A stretch of DNA of 64,000 nt from JBDTSW01 sp963797835 (GTDB taxonomy: Bacteria; Actinomycetota; Thermoleophilia; Solirubrobacterales; 70-9), in assembly GCA_963797835.1 (NCBI GenBank), contig CAWCRN010000015.1:62001-126000 (forward strand), written 5' to 3'. A program made the translations under genes and the position numbers. Below, piece by piece: positions 44,638 through 52,795 of the stretch (its first letter is position 1; each line of letters opens with the position of its first letter). Under the pieces are notes generated by a model, which had not been told where the DNA came from, did not search any database, and worked only from the letters and a program-made list of their open reading frames with translations.

Positions 44638-46377
44638 ATGGCCGAGATGATGAGAAACGCCGAGATCGCGGCGGCGATGGACGAGCTGGGGACCCTGTAC
44701 GAGCTCGACGGGGCCGTGCGCTTCCGTGTCCTCGCCTATCGCGAGGCCGCGCGGGTGATCCGCCAGAGCCCCGTGTCCATCGCCGAGCTGGCGAAGGAGG
44801 GGAAGGCCACCGAGCTGCCCGGCATCGGCGCCACGCTCCAGGAGAAGATCGTGGCGCTGGTCGACACGGGGGACATCCCGTCGGCCGTGAAGCTCCGGGC
44901 GAAGTTCCCCGCATCGCTGCTCGAGGTGACCCGGATCCCGGGCCTGGGAGCGAAGACCGTGCGGCGCCTCTACGACGAGCTGGGGGTTGCGAGCCTGGAC
45001 GACCTGCGCAAGGCGGCCGAGGAGCAACGGATCCGCGACCTCAGGGGCCTCGGCGCCAAGGTCGAGGAGAACGTGCTCGCCTCGCTCGAGAAGATGGGCG
45101 ACGAGGGCGCGCCGGGACGGCTGCTGCTGTCCCACGTGCTCCCGATCGCCGAGGAGCTCGCCGCCGCGCTGCGCGAGCACCCCGCCTCGGAGGCGGTCGA
45201 GATCGCCGGCTCGGCGCGCCGCCGCGCCGAGACCTGCAAGGACATCGACCTGATCGCGACCGCCAAGGATCCCGAGGCGCTGGCGAGGTTCATCGTCGAG
45301 CACCCGCTGGTCGCCCAGTCCGGGAACCCGGGCGCCTCCGGCGCCCACTTCGTCACCCACAACGGCGTCGCCGTGGACCTTCGGATCGTCCCGCCGAAGG
45401 AGCTGGGCAACCTGCTCCAGCACTTCACGGGCTCGGCGGCTCACAACATCGAGCTGCGCGAGCGGGCGGTGGCCGCGGGCCTCTCCGTCTCCGAGCACGG
45501 CATCAAGGACGTCGAGACCGGCAAGGTGGCACGCTACGCGACCGAGGCGGGTGTGTACAAGCGCCTGGGCCTGTCCTACATCGAGCCGGAGCTGCGCGAG
45601 GGGCGCGGCGAGATCGCCGCGGCCGCCGAGGGCCGGCTGCCGGACCTGGTCGAGATCAGTGACATCAAGGGCGACCTTCACTGCCACACGACGCTCTCGG
45701 ACGGGCGCAACGCGCTGGAGGAGATGGCGGAGGGCGCGAGGGCGCGCGGCTACGCCTACCTCGCGGTCACCGACCACTCGGCGAGCCACGGGTTCGGCGA
45801 CGACGTGCAGCCCGATGCGCTGCGGCGACGCATCGAGGAGATCGCGAAGCTCAACGAGAGCTTCACGGGCAACCGGTTCCGGGTCCTCGCCGGGTCGGAG
45901 GTGAACATCAACACCGACGGCTCGCTCGACTACGCCGACGACCTGCTGGAGCAGCTCGACTGGGTGATGGCGAGCGTCCACACCTCGTTTCGGATCTCTC
46001 AGAAGAAGATGACCGACCGGGTCGTCACCGCCGCCGAGAACCCGCTCGTCCATTGCATCGGCCACCTCACCGGCCGCCTGATCGGCCGCCGGGAGCCGTA
46101 CGACATCGACGTCGAGCGTGTGGTCGAGGCCGCCGCCAAGGCCGGGACGATGGTGGAGATCAACGGCAACCCCAACCGCCGTGACCTGAACGAGCACCAC
46201 GCGCGCCTCGCGGCCGACGCCGGGGTCGCGATCTGCGTCAACACCGACGCCCACGGCGTGGACACCCTGGCCAACATGCGCTGGGGCATCGCCACCGCCC
46301 GCCGCGGCTGGCTGACGGCCGCCGACGTGGTGAACACCCGGCCGTGGGCGCAGTTCAAGAAGCTGCTCAAGCGCTGA
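44638..46377 (+). CDS. polX: DNA polymerase X family protein with C-terminal PHP domain
   Basis: A 579-residue repair polymerase, intact. The N-terminal helix-hairpin-helix 8-kDa-like region has ELPGIGATLQEKI and IPGLGAKTVRRLYDELG; the polymerase active site has GSARRRAETCKDIDLI (paired Asp) and the third Asp in VAVDLRIVPP. The PHP exonuclease/phosphoesterase domain (about residues 340-579) keeps GDLHCHTTLSDG, VTDHSASHG, SEVNINTDG, VMASVHTSF, EINGNPNRRDL and NTDAHGVD. In Bacillus and Deinococcus such enzymes fill short gaps in base-excision repair. A palindromic repeat follows the stop. Confidence 0.94.
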   Translation: MAEMMRNAEIAAAMDELGTLYELDGAVRFRVLAYREAARVIRQSPVSIAELAKEGKATELPGIGATLQEKIVALVDTGDIPSAVKLRAKFPASLLEVTRIPGLGAKTVRRLYDELGVASLDDLRKAAEEQRIRDLRGLGAKVEENVLASLEKMGDEGAPGRLLLSHVLPIAEELAAALREHPASEAVEIAGSARRRAETCKDIDLIATAKDPEALARFIVEHPLVAQSGNPGASGAHFVTHNGVAVDLRIVPPKELGNLLQHFTGSAAHNIELRERAVAAGLSVSEHGIKDVETGKVARYATEAGVYKRLGLSYIEPELREGRGEIAAAAEGRLPDLVEISDIKGDLHCHTTLSDGRNALEEMAEGARARGYAYLAVTDHSASHGFGDDVQPDALRRRIEEIAKLNESFTGNRFRVLAGSEVNINTDGSLDYADDLLEQLDWVMASVHTSFRISQKKMTDRVVTAAENPLVHCIGHLTGRLIGRREPYDIDVERVVEAAAKAGTMVEINGNPNRRDLNEHHARLAADAGVAICVNTDAHGVDTLANMRWGIATARRGWLTAADVVNTRPWAQFKKLLKR

Positions 46378-46399
46378 CGCAACGCCCTCGTCCCAGCGA

Positions 46400-46444
46400 G
46401 CGTTGTCGGGTTTGTCCCACCTCGTGGGACTTTTCCGACAACGC
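46400..46444. repeat. 45-bp dispersed palindrome, family A copy 2
   Basis: Outer arms GCGTTGTCGG/CCGACAACGC, internal GTTT and TTTT, inner arms GTCCCAC/GTGGGAC with tip CTC. Inverted relative to 33132-33176 and identical to its reverse complement except at two positions. It lies 22 bases after the polX stop and before marR. Confidence 0.8.
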
Positions 46445-46483
46445 CCGGTGGTGATGGGCAGCCCGGTCGGCCCGCGAACTAGT

Positions 46484-46502
46484 TTGCTATGCTAATTAGC
46501 AA
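46484..46502. promoter_or_regulatory. operator-like inverted repeat and -10 of marR
   Basis: TTGCTA-N7-TAGCAA, a perfect 6-bp inverted repeat in an A/T-rich patch, overlaps the -10 hexamer TATGCT (46488-46493) and reaches the marR ATG. A dimeric MarR binding here would shut its own promoter. Confidence 0.7.
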
Positions 46503-46954
46503 TGGTAAGCACCCAGGATCGCGACGAAGCCGTACTCGAGGTCGCCTCGAGGCTTCGGCTCGCGATCGCGCGCACCGCGCGACGGCTGCGCCAGAACTCG
46601 GGCACTGACCTCACGGCCGCGCTCACCGGCGCGCTGGCGACGGTCGAGGGCCGTGGGCCCCTCACGCCCTCCGAGCTCGCACAGATCGAGAACGTGAAGC
46701 GCCCGACGGCGACCCGGATCGTGGCGCGCCTCGAGGAGCAGGGCCTGGTCGAGCGCACGTCCGACCCGAGCGACCGCCGCTCCTTCCTGGTCGGGATCAC
46801 CCCGGCGGGCAGCGCCCTGCTGCTCCGCCTGCGCAAGCGCAAGAACGCCTACCTCGCGAAGCGCCTTCGCGAGCTCGACGCGGAGGACGTCGCGGCGCTG
46901 GAGCGCGCCGCGGACGTGCTCGAGCGCCTGCTGGAAACGGAGCCGCGTTCTTGA
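46502..46954 (+). CDS. MarR-family transcriptional regulator
   Basis: A 150-residue winged-helix dimer. The helix-turn-helix is PSELAQIENVKRPTATRIVARLEEQGLVERTSD, with the wing DRRSFLVGITPAG, as in MarR/SlyA. The operator-like repeat at 46484-46502 overlaps its own promoter, so autorepression is likely. Its TGA is overlapped by the TTG of the MFS transporter, making a regulator-transporter operon, the usual arrangement for drug- or phenolic-responsive efflux. Ligand unknown. Intact. Confidence 0.9.
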   Translation: MVSTQDRDEAVLEVASRLRLAIARTARRLRQNSGTDLTAALTGALATVEGRGPLTPSELAQIENVKRPTATRIVARLEEQGLVERTSDPSDRRSFLVGITPAGSALLLRLRKRKNAYLAKRLRELDAEDVAALERAADVLERLLETEPRS

Positions 46955-48172
46955 GCGCGGCCTTCCGGCGGTCCTTCGACTCGCTCAACATCCCGAACTA
47001 CCGGCGCTACTTCGCCGGGCAGCTCGTCTCGCTCAGCGGCAACTGGATGCAGATCGTCGCCGAGATGTGGCTGATCCTGACGCTCACCGGGAGCGCGCTT
47101 GCCGTCGGGACGACCGCGGCGCTCCAGTTCCTGCCGATGCTCCTGTTCGCGGTCTGGGGCGGGCTGCTCGCCGACCGGATCTCCAAGCGGCGCCTCCTGC
47201 TGGTCACCCAGGCGCTGATGGCGATTCCGGCCCTCCTCCTCTGGGGGCTCACGGCCGGCGGCGTCGTCGAGGCGTGGATGGTCTACGCGCTCGTGTTCGC
47301 ACGCGGGACGGTGAACGCGGTGGACAACCCCACCCGCCAGAGCTTCGTGACCGAGATGGTGGGCTCCGAGCGAGTGGTCAACGCCGTCGGCCTGAACAGC
47401 GCGCTCATCCATGCCGCCCGGATCTTCGGACCTGCGATCGCGGGGGTCCTGATCGCGACCCTCGGCGTCGCCGCGTGCTTCCTGCTCAACTCGCTGACCT
47501 TCGCCGCGATGATCGTCGCCCTGCGGGCGATGGACCCCCGCCAGCTCCAGCCCGCGCCGCCGGCGCCGCGGAGGCGCGGCGCGCTGCGCGCGACGTTACG
47601 CCACGTCGCCGACACGCCGGCGCTGGCGGTCCCGCTGGCGATGATGGCGGTGGTCGGGACGCTCGGCTTCAACTTCCAGGTGATCCTTCCGGTCTTCGCC
47701 CGGTTCACCTTCGACGGCGACGCCTCCACCTACACGCTGCTCGCGATCGCGATGGCGGCCGGCGCCCTCGCCGGTTCCCTCTTCACGAGCACGAGACGGA
47801 GCGTTTCGGGCAACTACCTCGTGCTTTCGGCGCTCGCCTTCGGAGCCCTGGCCGCGACCGTGGCGGTCGCCCCGACGCTGGCGTTGGCGGCGCTCCTACT
47901 CGTGCCGCTGGGCGGCGCGAGCGTCGCCTTCGCCGCCGGCGCAAACGCCCGCCTCCAGCTCTCTGCCGAGCCCTCGATGCGCGGGCGGGTGATGGCGCTC
48001 TACTCCATGGTCTTCCTCGGCTCGACGCCCATCGGCGCCCCCGTCGCCGGCTGGCTGTCCGAGGCTGCGAGCCCGCGCGCCGCCCTCCTGCTCACGGCGA
48101 TCGCCGCCCTGGCCGCGGGCGCCGGAGCGCACCTCTTCCTGAGCCGCTCCGCCTCCGGCCGCGCGCCTCTAG
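46951..48172 (+). CDS. MFS transporter (drug efflux type)
   Basis: About 406 residues with 12 hydrophobic segments. Motifs are NYRRYFAGQLVSLSGNWMQ at the N-terminus, GGLLADRISKRRLL (MFS motif A, about residue 70), DNPTRQSFVTEMVG and MRGRVMALYSMVFLGSTPIGAPVAGW. This resembles the enterobactin/macrolide exporter EntS-like group. TTG start at 46951 is coupled to marR. In the printed frame translation runs on antisense to the next gene; one indel near the end gives a TAG at 48170-48172 that abuts the convergent gene, which I prefer. Confidence 0.87.
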
Positions 48173-48711
48173 GCCGCAGGCGGCGGTGGCGGTGGGTGCC
48201 CCGGGGTGGCCCTGTCGCGGCTGAGGCCGGGCGTGCGTACGAGCCTGATCGGGGTGAAGGCCGACGACGGCTCGACGTAGAAGCGGACCCCGTCGCGCTC
48301 CTCGATCGCGGTGACGGCCTCCTCGCGGCGGCGCCAGGCGAGCGCGACGAGGATCGCGTAGCCGGCGCCGACCGCGGCCACCTGCGGCCAGATCCACGCG
48401 AGCCCGGCGGTGATGAGCGCTACCGCCCCGATCGGCCAAAGCCGCTGGAACGCGATCCGGCCCGGGCTCTCAACCGGCAGGCTCGTCGCCGTCCGCGCCG
48501 AGGCGAGCGCCTGGGCCATCGCCTCACCGGCGCGCGAGGAGCGGCCGAAGGCGGCGCCGAGGATCCCGGCGATCACCCACCACGCCCCCGCGACGATGAG
48601 GGTCGTGTAGTCGTTGTCCTGGTTGGCGACGACGACGGTCACCGTTCCCAGCGCCGTGGCCACGCCGGCCACGAGCAGGACGGTCGATCGCAGCAGGTCG
48701 CAGAACAGCAC
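48169..48711 (-). CDS. membrane protein of unknown function
   Basis: A 180-residue protein. GTG at 48711, 2 bases after the otsB stop. Two hydrophobic helices at the N-terminus (LLVAGVATALGTVTVVV and LIVAGAWWVIAGILGAAFG) and two in the centre (IGAVALITAGLAWIWPQ and VAAVGAGYAILVALAW), followed by a cytosolic tail with EERDGVRFYVEPSSAFTPIRLVRTPGL and a proline run at the end. I recognise no family. It is co-directional with otsB and probably in one transcript. Confidence 0.7.
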   Translation of the reverse strand: MLFCDLLRSTVLLVAGVATALGTVTVVVANQDNDYTTLIVAGAWWVIAGILGAAFGRSSRAGEAMAQALASARTATSLPVESPGRIAFQRLWPIGAVALITAGLAWIWPQVAAVGAGYAILVALAWRRREEAVTAIEERDGVRFYVEPSSAFTPIRLVRTPGLSRDRATPGHPPPPPPAA

Positions 48712-48713
48712 GA

Positions 48714-49499
48714 CTAGAGCAGGCCCTCGAGCACTTCGCGGAAGCTCTCGGGGCCGTCGACGATGAGATCGGTGCGCTCCGCCAGGCCGTCGGGCTGCTC
48801 GTCGGAGGCGATGCCAACGCAGACGGCGCTGCGCAGGCGATCCGAGCCGGCCATCCAGCGCAGCGCCTGGAAGGCGTCGAGGTCGGTCGCGTCGTCGCCG
48901 CCGAACAGCGCGGCGCTCTGCCCGCCGTCGCGCAGCATCCGCATCGCCGCCGAGCCCTTGTCGATCCCCGCCACCGGCCGGATCTCGAGCACCTTCCGCC
49001 CCCAGCGGGGCACCAGGCCCGCCGCCTGCGCCAGCGCCGCGACCTCCTTGGCCCGCATCACGGCCGGCGCCTCTTCCGGGGCACCGCGCCAATGGAGCGC
49101 CTGGATCGCGCCCTTGTCCTCGACCCGGATCCCGACCGTTCGGAGCCGCTCCTCGTCGAGCGAGGAGACGAACGCCCTCGGGCGCCCGGCGCGGCCGCCC
49201 AGCGCGGGATCGGGCGTGGGCTCGTCCTCGCGCGGGGCGAGCGTCTCGAAGCCGTGGTTGCCCGCGTACGCGATCTCCTCGACCCCAACGATCCGCCGCG
49301 CGTCCAGAGCCCTCCGGCCCGTGAGGCATCCGACCAGCCCGTATCGCTCGGCCAGCGCGCGCAGGACCTCGCGCGTGGCCTCGGGGACGGCTGACGCCGA
49401 TGGGTCGTCGACGATCGGGGCGAGGGTCCCGTCGACGTCGCAGAGGACGGCGGCCGCCGGCGGATCGGCCCGCAGCGGCTCGAGGAGCTTCTCGATCAC
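48714..49499 (-). CDS. otsB: trehalose-6-phosphate phosphatase
   Basis: HAD-superfamily phosphatase of 261 residues. Catalytic motif I is LCDVDGTLAPI (about residues 18-28), motif II is the Thr in VGCLTGRR, the cap contains YAGNHGFETL and IRPVAGIDKGSAAM, and the last motif is GGDDATDLDAF. This is the OtsB pattern; it dephosphorylates trehalose-6-phosphate to trehalose. No OtsA is visible in the window. GTG start at 49499. Intact. Divergent from the first TSUP half. Confidence 0.88.
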   Translation of the reverse strand: MIEKLLEPLRADPPAAAVLCDVDGTLAPIVDDPSASAVPEATREVLRALAERYGLVGCLTGRRALDARRIVGVEEIAYAGNHGFETLAPREDEPTPDPALGGRAGRPRAFVSSLDEERLRTVGIRVEDKGAIQALHWRGAPEEAPAVMRAKEVAALAQAAGLVPRWGRKVLEIRPVAGIDKGSAAMRMLRDGGQSAALFGGDDATDLDAFQALRWMAGSDRLRSAVCVGIASDEQPDGLAERTDLIVDGPESFREVLEGLL

Positions 49500-49504
49500 C
49501 CATC

Positions 49505-49510
49505 TAGTAT
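49505..49510 (+). promoter_or_regulatory. -10 hexamer TAGTAT of the TSUP gene pair
   Basis: TAGTAT ends 7 bases before the GTG at 49518; leaderless start predicted. It lies only 5 bases from the divergent otsB start. Confidence 0.5.
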
Positions 49511-49517
49511 CGCGGCG

Positions 49518-49877
49518 GTGACGCGCGACCGGATCGTGAAGCTGGCCGTGATCGCCACCGCGGCCGGGGCCTTCAGCGGCCTCTTCGGCGTCGGCGGGGG
49601 GACCGTCATCGTCCCGCTCCTGATCGTTTGGCTGGGCTACGGCGAGCGCGAGGCCACCGGCACCAGCCTGGCGGCGATCGTGGTCATCGCCGCCCTGGCC
49701 GCCGGCGCCCAGGCCCTCTACGGCAACGTCGACCCCGCGAAGGCGGCGCTTGTCGGGGTGCCGGCCCTCGCCGGCGTCGTCGCCGGCACGGCCCTCCAGC
49801 AGCGCCTGGAGGAGCGCTGGATCTCCGGCCTCTTCGCGCTGCTGATGGTGGGGATCGCGGTGGAGCTGATCCTCTGA
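49518..49877 (+). CDS. half-length TSUP (TauE/SafE-like) permease, part 1
   Basis: A 119-residue membrane protein with four hydrophobic segments. It carries the glycine-rich TSUP signature GLFGVGGGTVIVPLL (about residues 20-35) near the N-terminus and GTSLAAIVVIAALAAG. A complete TSUP transporter has about 250 residues built from two such inverted halves; this gene has one. The stop overlaps the next gene (TGATG at 49875-49879), which encodes a second half with its own signature. The two probably form a heterodimer carrying sulfite, sulfoacetate or a related anion; the substrate is not predictable. Confidence 0.83.
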   Translation: MTRDRIVKLAVIATAAGAFSGLFGVGGGTVIVPLLIVWLGYGEREATGTSLAAIVVIAALAAGAQALYGNVDPAKAALVGVPALAGVVAGTALQQRLEERWISGLFALLMVGIAVELIL

Positions 49878-50260
49878 TGGAGCTGGCCGACGCCATCGCC
49901 GCCGCCGCGCTCGGCCTCGCGGGCGGGTTCGTCGGTGGGATCCTCGGAGTCGGCGGAGGGATCCTCTTCGTGCCCGCCCTCGCGATATTCGCGGGGCAGA
50001 CCCAGCTCGAGGCCGAGTCGACCTCGCTGCTCGCGATCGTCGCCGTAGCAGCACTCGGCGCCTGGCGCCAGCACGGCTACGGCAACGTGCGCGTGGCCGA
50101 CGGGATCGCGATCGGCGTGCTCTCGCTTGCCGGGGTGGCGATCGGCGCCGTGGTCGCGAACGCGGTCTCCCAGCGGGTGCTCGAGCTGTCCTTCGCCGCG
50201 CTCCTCCTTCTCGTCGCCCTCCAACTCGCCCGCCGGGCGCTGCGTCCCGCCGATGGATGA
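49877..50260 (+). CDS. half-length TSUP (TauE/SafE-like) permease, part 2
   Basis: A 127-residue partner of the previous gene. The signature GGILGVGGGILFVPALAIF (about residues 22-40) and STSLLAIVAVAALGAW match those of part 1, so the two genes encode the two repeats of a TSUP permease on separate chains. The ATG at 49877 overlaps the upstream TGA; the stop overlaps arfB. Both frames are intact, so the split is not explained by one of the indels seen elsewhere. The C-terminus ends in RRALRPADG. Confidence 0.83.
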   Translation: MELADAIAAAALGLAGGFVGGILGVGGGILFVPALAIFAGQTQLEAESTSLLAIVAVAALGAWRQHGYGNVRVADGIAIGVLSLAGVAIGAVVANAVSQRVLELSFAALLLLVALQLARRALRPADG

Positions 50261-50666
50261 CCCCATGCCGATCGCCCCGGGCGTCGCGATCCCGCTCGCC
50301 GAGATCGAGCTTCGGGCCAGCCGCTCCTCCGGCCCAGGGGGCCAGCACGCCAACGTGACCGCGTCGCGGATCGAGGCGTCGTTCGACGTCGAGGCCTCGG
50401 CGGCCCTCGACGAGGCCGCGCGCGAGCGGCTGCTACGGAAGCTCGGGCCCCGCGTCAGCGCCGTCGCCCAGGACGCCCGCGGCCAGGCGCGCAACCGCGA
50501 GCTCGCCCTTCAGCGGCTCCAGTCCAGGCTCCGGGAAGCCCTGCGCAGGCCCCGGCGGCGGCGGGCGACCAAGCCCAGCCGCTCAGCCCGCGAGCGCAGG
50601 CTCAAGGACAAGCGCCATCAGGCCCAGCGAAAGCACCACCGCCGCCCGCCCAGCGCGGACGACTAG
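50253..50666 (+). CDS. arfB: alternative ribosome-rescue factor ArfB (RF-1 domain peptidyl-tRNA hydrolase)
   Basis: Rescues ribosomes stalled without a stop codon. The catalytic GGQ loop is in RASRSSGPGGQHANVTASRIE (about residues 24-44), and the basic C-terminal tail RERRLKDKRHQAQRKHHRR is the part that inserts into the empty mRNA channel. About 137 residues, as in YaeJ. ATG at 50253 overlaps the TSUP stop; a second ATG at 50265 is possible. Intact. Confidence 0.92.
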   Translation: MDDPMPIAPGVAIPLAEIELRASRSSGPGGQHANVTASRIEASFDVEASAALDEAARERLLRKLGPRVSAVAQDARGQARNRELALQRLQSRLREALRRPRRRRATKPSRSARERRLKDKRHQAQRKHHRRPPSADD

Positions 50667-50869
50667 GGCGCGGCGCGGTCGGACTCCGCGAGCCGCGTTG
50701 GGGCTGGTGAGGGGTGGCGTTGCCGCCAATCCGCGTCATTGGTCACTCATGCCGGCTATAGGCGGCATGAGCGCCCGATCGTTTGCGGGAACACCCCAGA
50801 TCGCTCCCCTCAGTGCCCCCGACTACGGTCCCGCAGCGCCGCCCGGCCCGAGCTGAACGCCACCGACGC
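50667..50869. other. 200-base intergenic space with one hairpin
   Basis: Between arfB and the convergent HD-domain gene. The only structure I see is CTCATGCCG/CGGCATGAG (50746-50754 and 50763-50771), loop 8 bases, with no T-run. Low coding signal on both strands. Confidence 0.5.
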
Positions 50870-51793
50870 CTAGGAGAACCCCCGCTCCAGCGCGCCCTTG
50901 ACCGACGCGTCGAGCGCGTTCAACCGGTAGAGGGCGAGCGCCTCCGGGGAGGCGAACCCGGCCGCCGACCCTCCGGAGCGCCCGCGCGAGGGGCCCGCGT
51001 CGGGCCCGTGGTGCGAGAGGACGCAGTTGAGCAGCGCCAGCCGGCGCTCGGAGTCGAGGCTCTGCCGCCGCAGCGCCGATGATCTGCGCGCCGATCACGA
51101 GGTGGCCGAGCAGCCTGCCCTCCTCGCTCGTGCCGAACTCGGCGCCATAGGTGAACTCGCGCGCCTTCCCGACGTCGTGGAGGATCGCCGCCGCCATCAG
51201 CAGGTCCGAGTCCAGCCGCGGGTGGAGCTGGCAGAGCTCGCCGACGAGCGTCGCGACCGACACCGTGTGCTCCAGCAGGCCGCCGAGTAGGCGTGGTGGC
51301 CCGCGCGCGTGCACGGGGCGCGGCGGAAGTCCTCGGCGAGCGGGCCGGAGAAGATCACCCGCTCGACCACGGCCAGCAGCGGCGCGTCGGCGATCTCGCG
51401 CGCGAGGTGCTCGAGGAAGCCGTTCATGTCCTCGGCGGAGCGGTAGGCGACGGGCAGGAACTCCTCCGGCGACCACTCCCCGGGCTCCAGCTTGCGCACC
51501 TCGTCGAGCTCGGCGGCGACCGCGCCCCGGTAACGCTCGAGGGTCCCGCGAACCGCCACCGCGTCGCCGCGCTCGAAGCGCAGTCCGATCCGGTCGGCCT
51601 CGCGGAAGACCCGCGCGGCGACGGTCCCGGAGCGGTCTCGCAGCTCGAGCGCCAGGTAGGCCGAGCCGTTCTTCGCCGTCAGCCTGTCCTTCCGCACGCA
51701 GGCGTAGCGCCCGGTGAAACGCTGCCCCGGGCGCAGGTCGGCGATCGCCGTCCCGGGGCCGGGGCGAAGCTCGGTGACCGTGGCCGCCTCCAT
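50870..51793 (-). CDS. OB-fold/HD-domain nuclease, YhaM-like, frameshifted
   Basis: Resembles the YhaM 3'-to-5' exoribonuclease family: an N-terminal OB-fold (TGRYACVRKDRLTAKNGSAYL then ELRDRSGTVAARVF) and a C-terminal HD domain with HHAYLGGLLEHTVSVA and the metal-binding ILHDVGKAREF. Shifts near 51290 and 51080 join the parts and lead to RLALLNCVLSHHG, PEALALYRLNALDA and the TAG at 50870. ATG at 51793; the GTG further upstream would add 7 residues. Degrades short RNA or single-stranded DNA in the characterised relatives. Confidence 0.82.
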
Positions 51794-51860
51794 GCAGTCG
51801 ATGATGAGCGCCACATCGGACGCACGCGGCGAACGTGCGCCCGGCATGGCGAGGCCGCGA

Positions 51861-51866
51861 TAGGCT
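51861..51866 (+). promoter_or_regulatory. -10 hexamer TAGGCT of the PAC2 gene
   Basis: TAGGCT ends 7 bases before the GTG at 51874; leaderless start predicted. Confidence 0.5.
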
Positions 51867-51873
51867 CGCCCGC

Positions 51874-52764
51874 GTGGACGCGTTGATTTGGGAGGGCGAG
51901 CGACCGGCGCTGCGTGCGCCGATCCTCGTCGCCGCCTTCGCCGGGTGGAACGACGCCGCGAGCGCCGCGACCACGGCGCTCGAGACGGCGGCCGCCAACC
52001 TCGACTCGCAGGTGATCGCCCGCGTCGAGGCGGAGGAGTTCTTCGACTTCCAGGTGACCCGGCCAACGATCCGGCTCACGGAGGGCCAGGCCCGGCACGT
52101 CGACTGGCCCCAGAACACCCTCGTCGCGGTCCGGGCGCCCACGGCCGAGCGCGACCTGGTGCTGCTCAGCGGCACCGAGCCGAACCTGCGCTGGCGCACG
52201 TTCTCGAGCACCATCCTCGACGCCTGCCAGGAGCTCGGGGTGGAGATGATGGTGACGCTGGGGGCGCTGATCGCCGACGTCGCCCACAGCCGCCCCGTCC
52301 CGATCACCGGGCTCGCGTCGGACCCCGAGCTCGTCGAGCGGCTCGGCCTCAGCCGCTCCAACTACGAGGGCCCGACGGGCATCATCGGCATCCTGCATGA
52401 CCAGTGCCGCCAGCGGGAGATCTCCTCGGCGAGCCTCTGGGCCGCGGTGCCCCACTACGTCGCCGCCGTCCCCAACCCGAAGGCGGCACTCGCCCTGCTG
52501 CGCCGTCTGGAGGGCCTCACGGGCATCGCGGTCGAGGCCACCGAGCTGGAGGACGCAATGGACCGCTTCGACCGCCAGGTCGACCGCGCGGTCGAGTCGA
52601 ACCCGGAGATCCGCGAGCTCGTGGATCGCCTCGAGGCCGAGCAGGAGGAGACGTTCGGCGCCGGCGAGGACGTGCCGTCGGGCGACTCGATCGCCCAGGA
52701 GTTCCAGCGCTTTCTGCGCCAGCGCGGCGACGAGCCGGGCAACCCGGGGGGTCAGACCCCCTAA
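51874..52764 (+). CDS. PAC2 family protein (proteasome assembly chaperone-like)
   Basis: A 296-residue protein of the PAC2/DUF75 family found in Actinobacteria with and without proteasomes. Typical segments are ILVAAFAGWNDAASAATTALE at the N-terminus (about residues 16-36), PITGLASDPELVERLGL, SNYEGPTGIIGILHDQC and LWAAVPHYVAAVPNPKAAL. A role in proteasome-related assembly is suggested by homology only. Intact; its last codons and stop fall inside the GGGGTCAGACCCC repeat. Confidence 0.87.
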   Translation: MDALIWEGERPALRAPILVAAFAGWNDAASAATTALETAAANLDSQVIARVEAEEFFDFQVTRPTIRLTEGQARHVDWPQNTLVAVRAPTAERDLVLLSGTEPNLRWRTFSSTILDACQELGVEMMVTLGALIADVAHSRPVPITGLASDPELVERLGLSRSNYEGPTGIIGILHDQCRQREISSASLWAAVPHYVAAVPNPKAALALLRRLEGLTGIAVEATELEDAMDRFDRQVDRAVESNPEIRELVDRLEAEQEETFGAGEDVPSGDSIAQEFQRFLRQRGDEPGNPGGQTP

Positions 52765-52792
52765 GTCGACCCCACTCAAGGGGTCTGACCCC
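52746..52792. repeat. REPIN-like inverted pair GGGGTCAGACCCC / GGGGTCTGACCCC
   Basis: GGGGTCAGACCCC ends the PAC2 coding region and its reverse complement GGGGTCTGACCCC follows after about 20 bases. Each is itself a hairpin, so the pair can fold two ways. The layout is that of a REPIN; it also sits between convergent genes and may end transcription both ways. Confidence 0.6.
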
Positions 52793-52795
52793 GTC

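Noticed and set aside
48173..48717. A 180-residue C-terminal extension of the MFS transporter
   Set aside because: It is antisense to a well-formed membrane protein gene and has shadow-frame composition; an indel before 48172 is more plausible.
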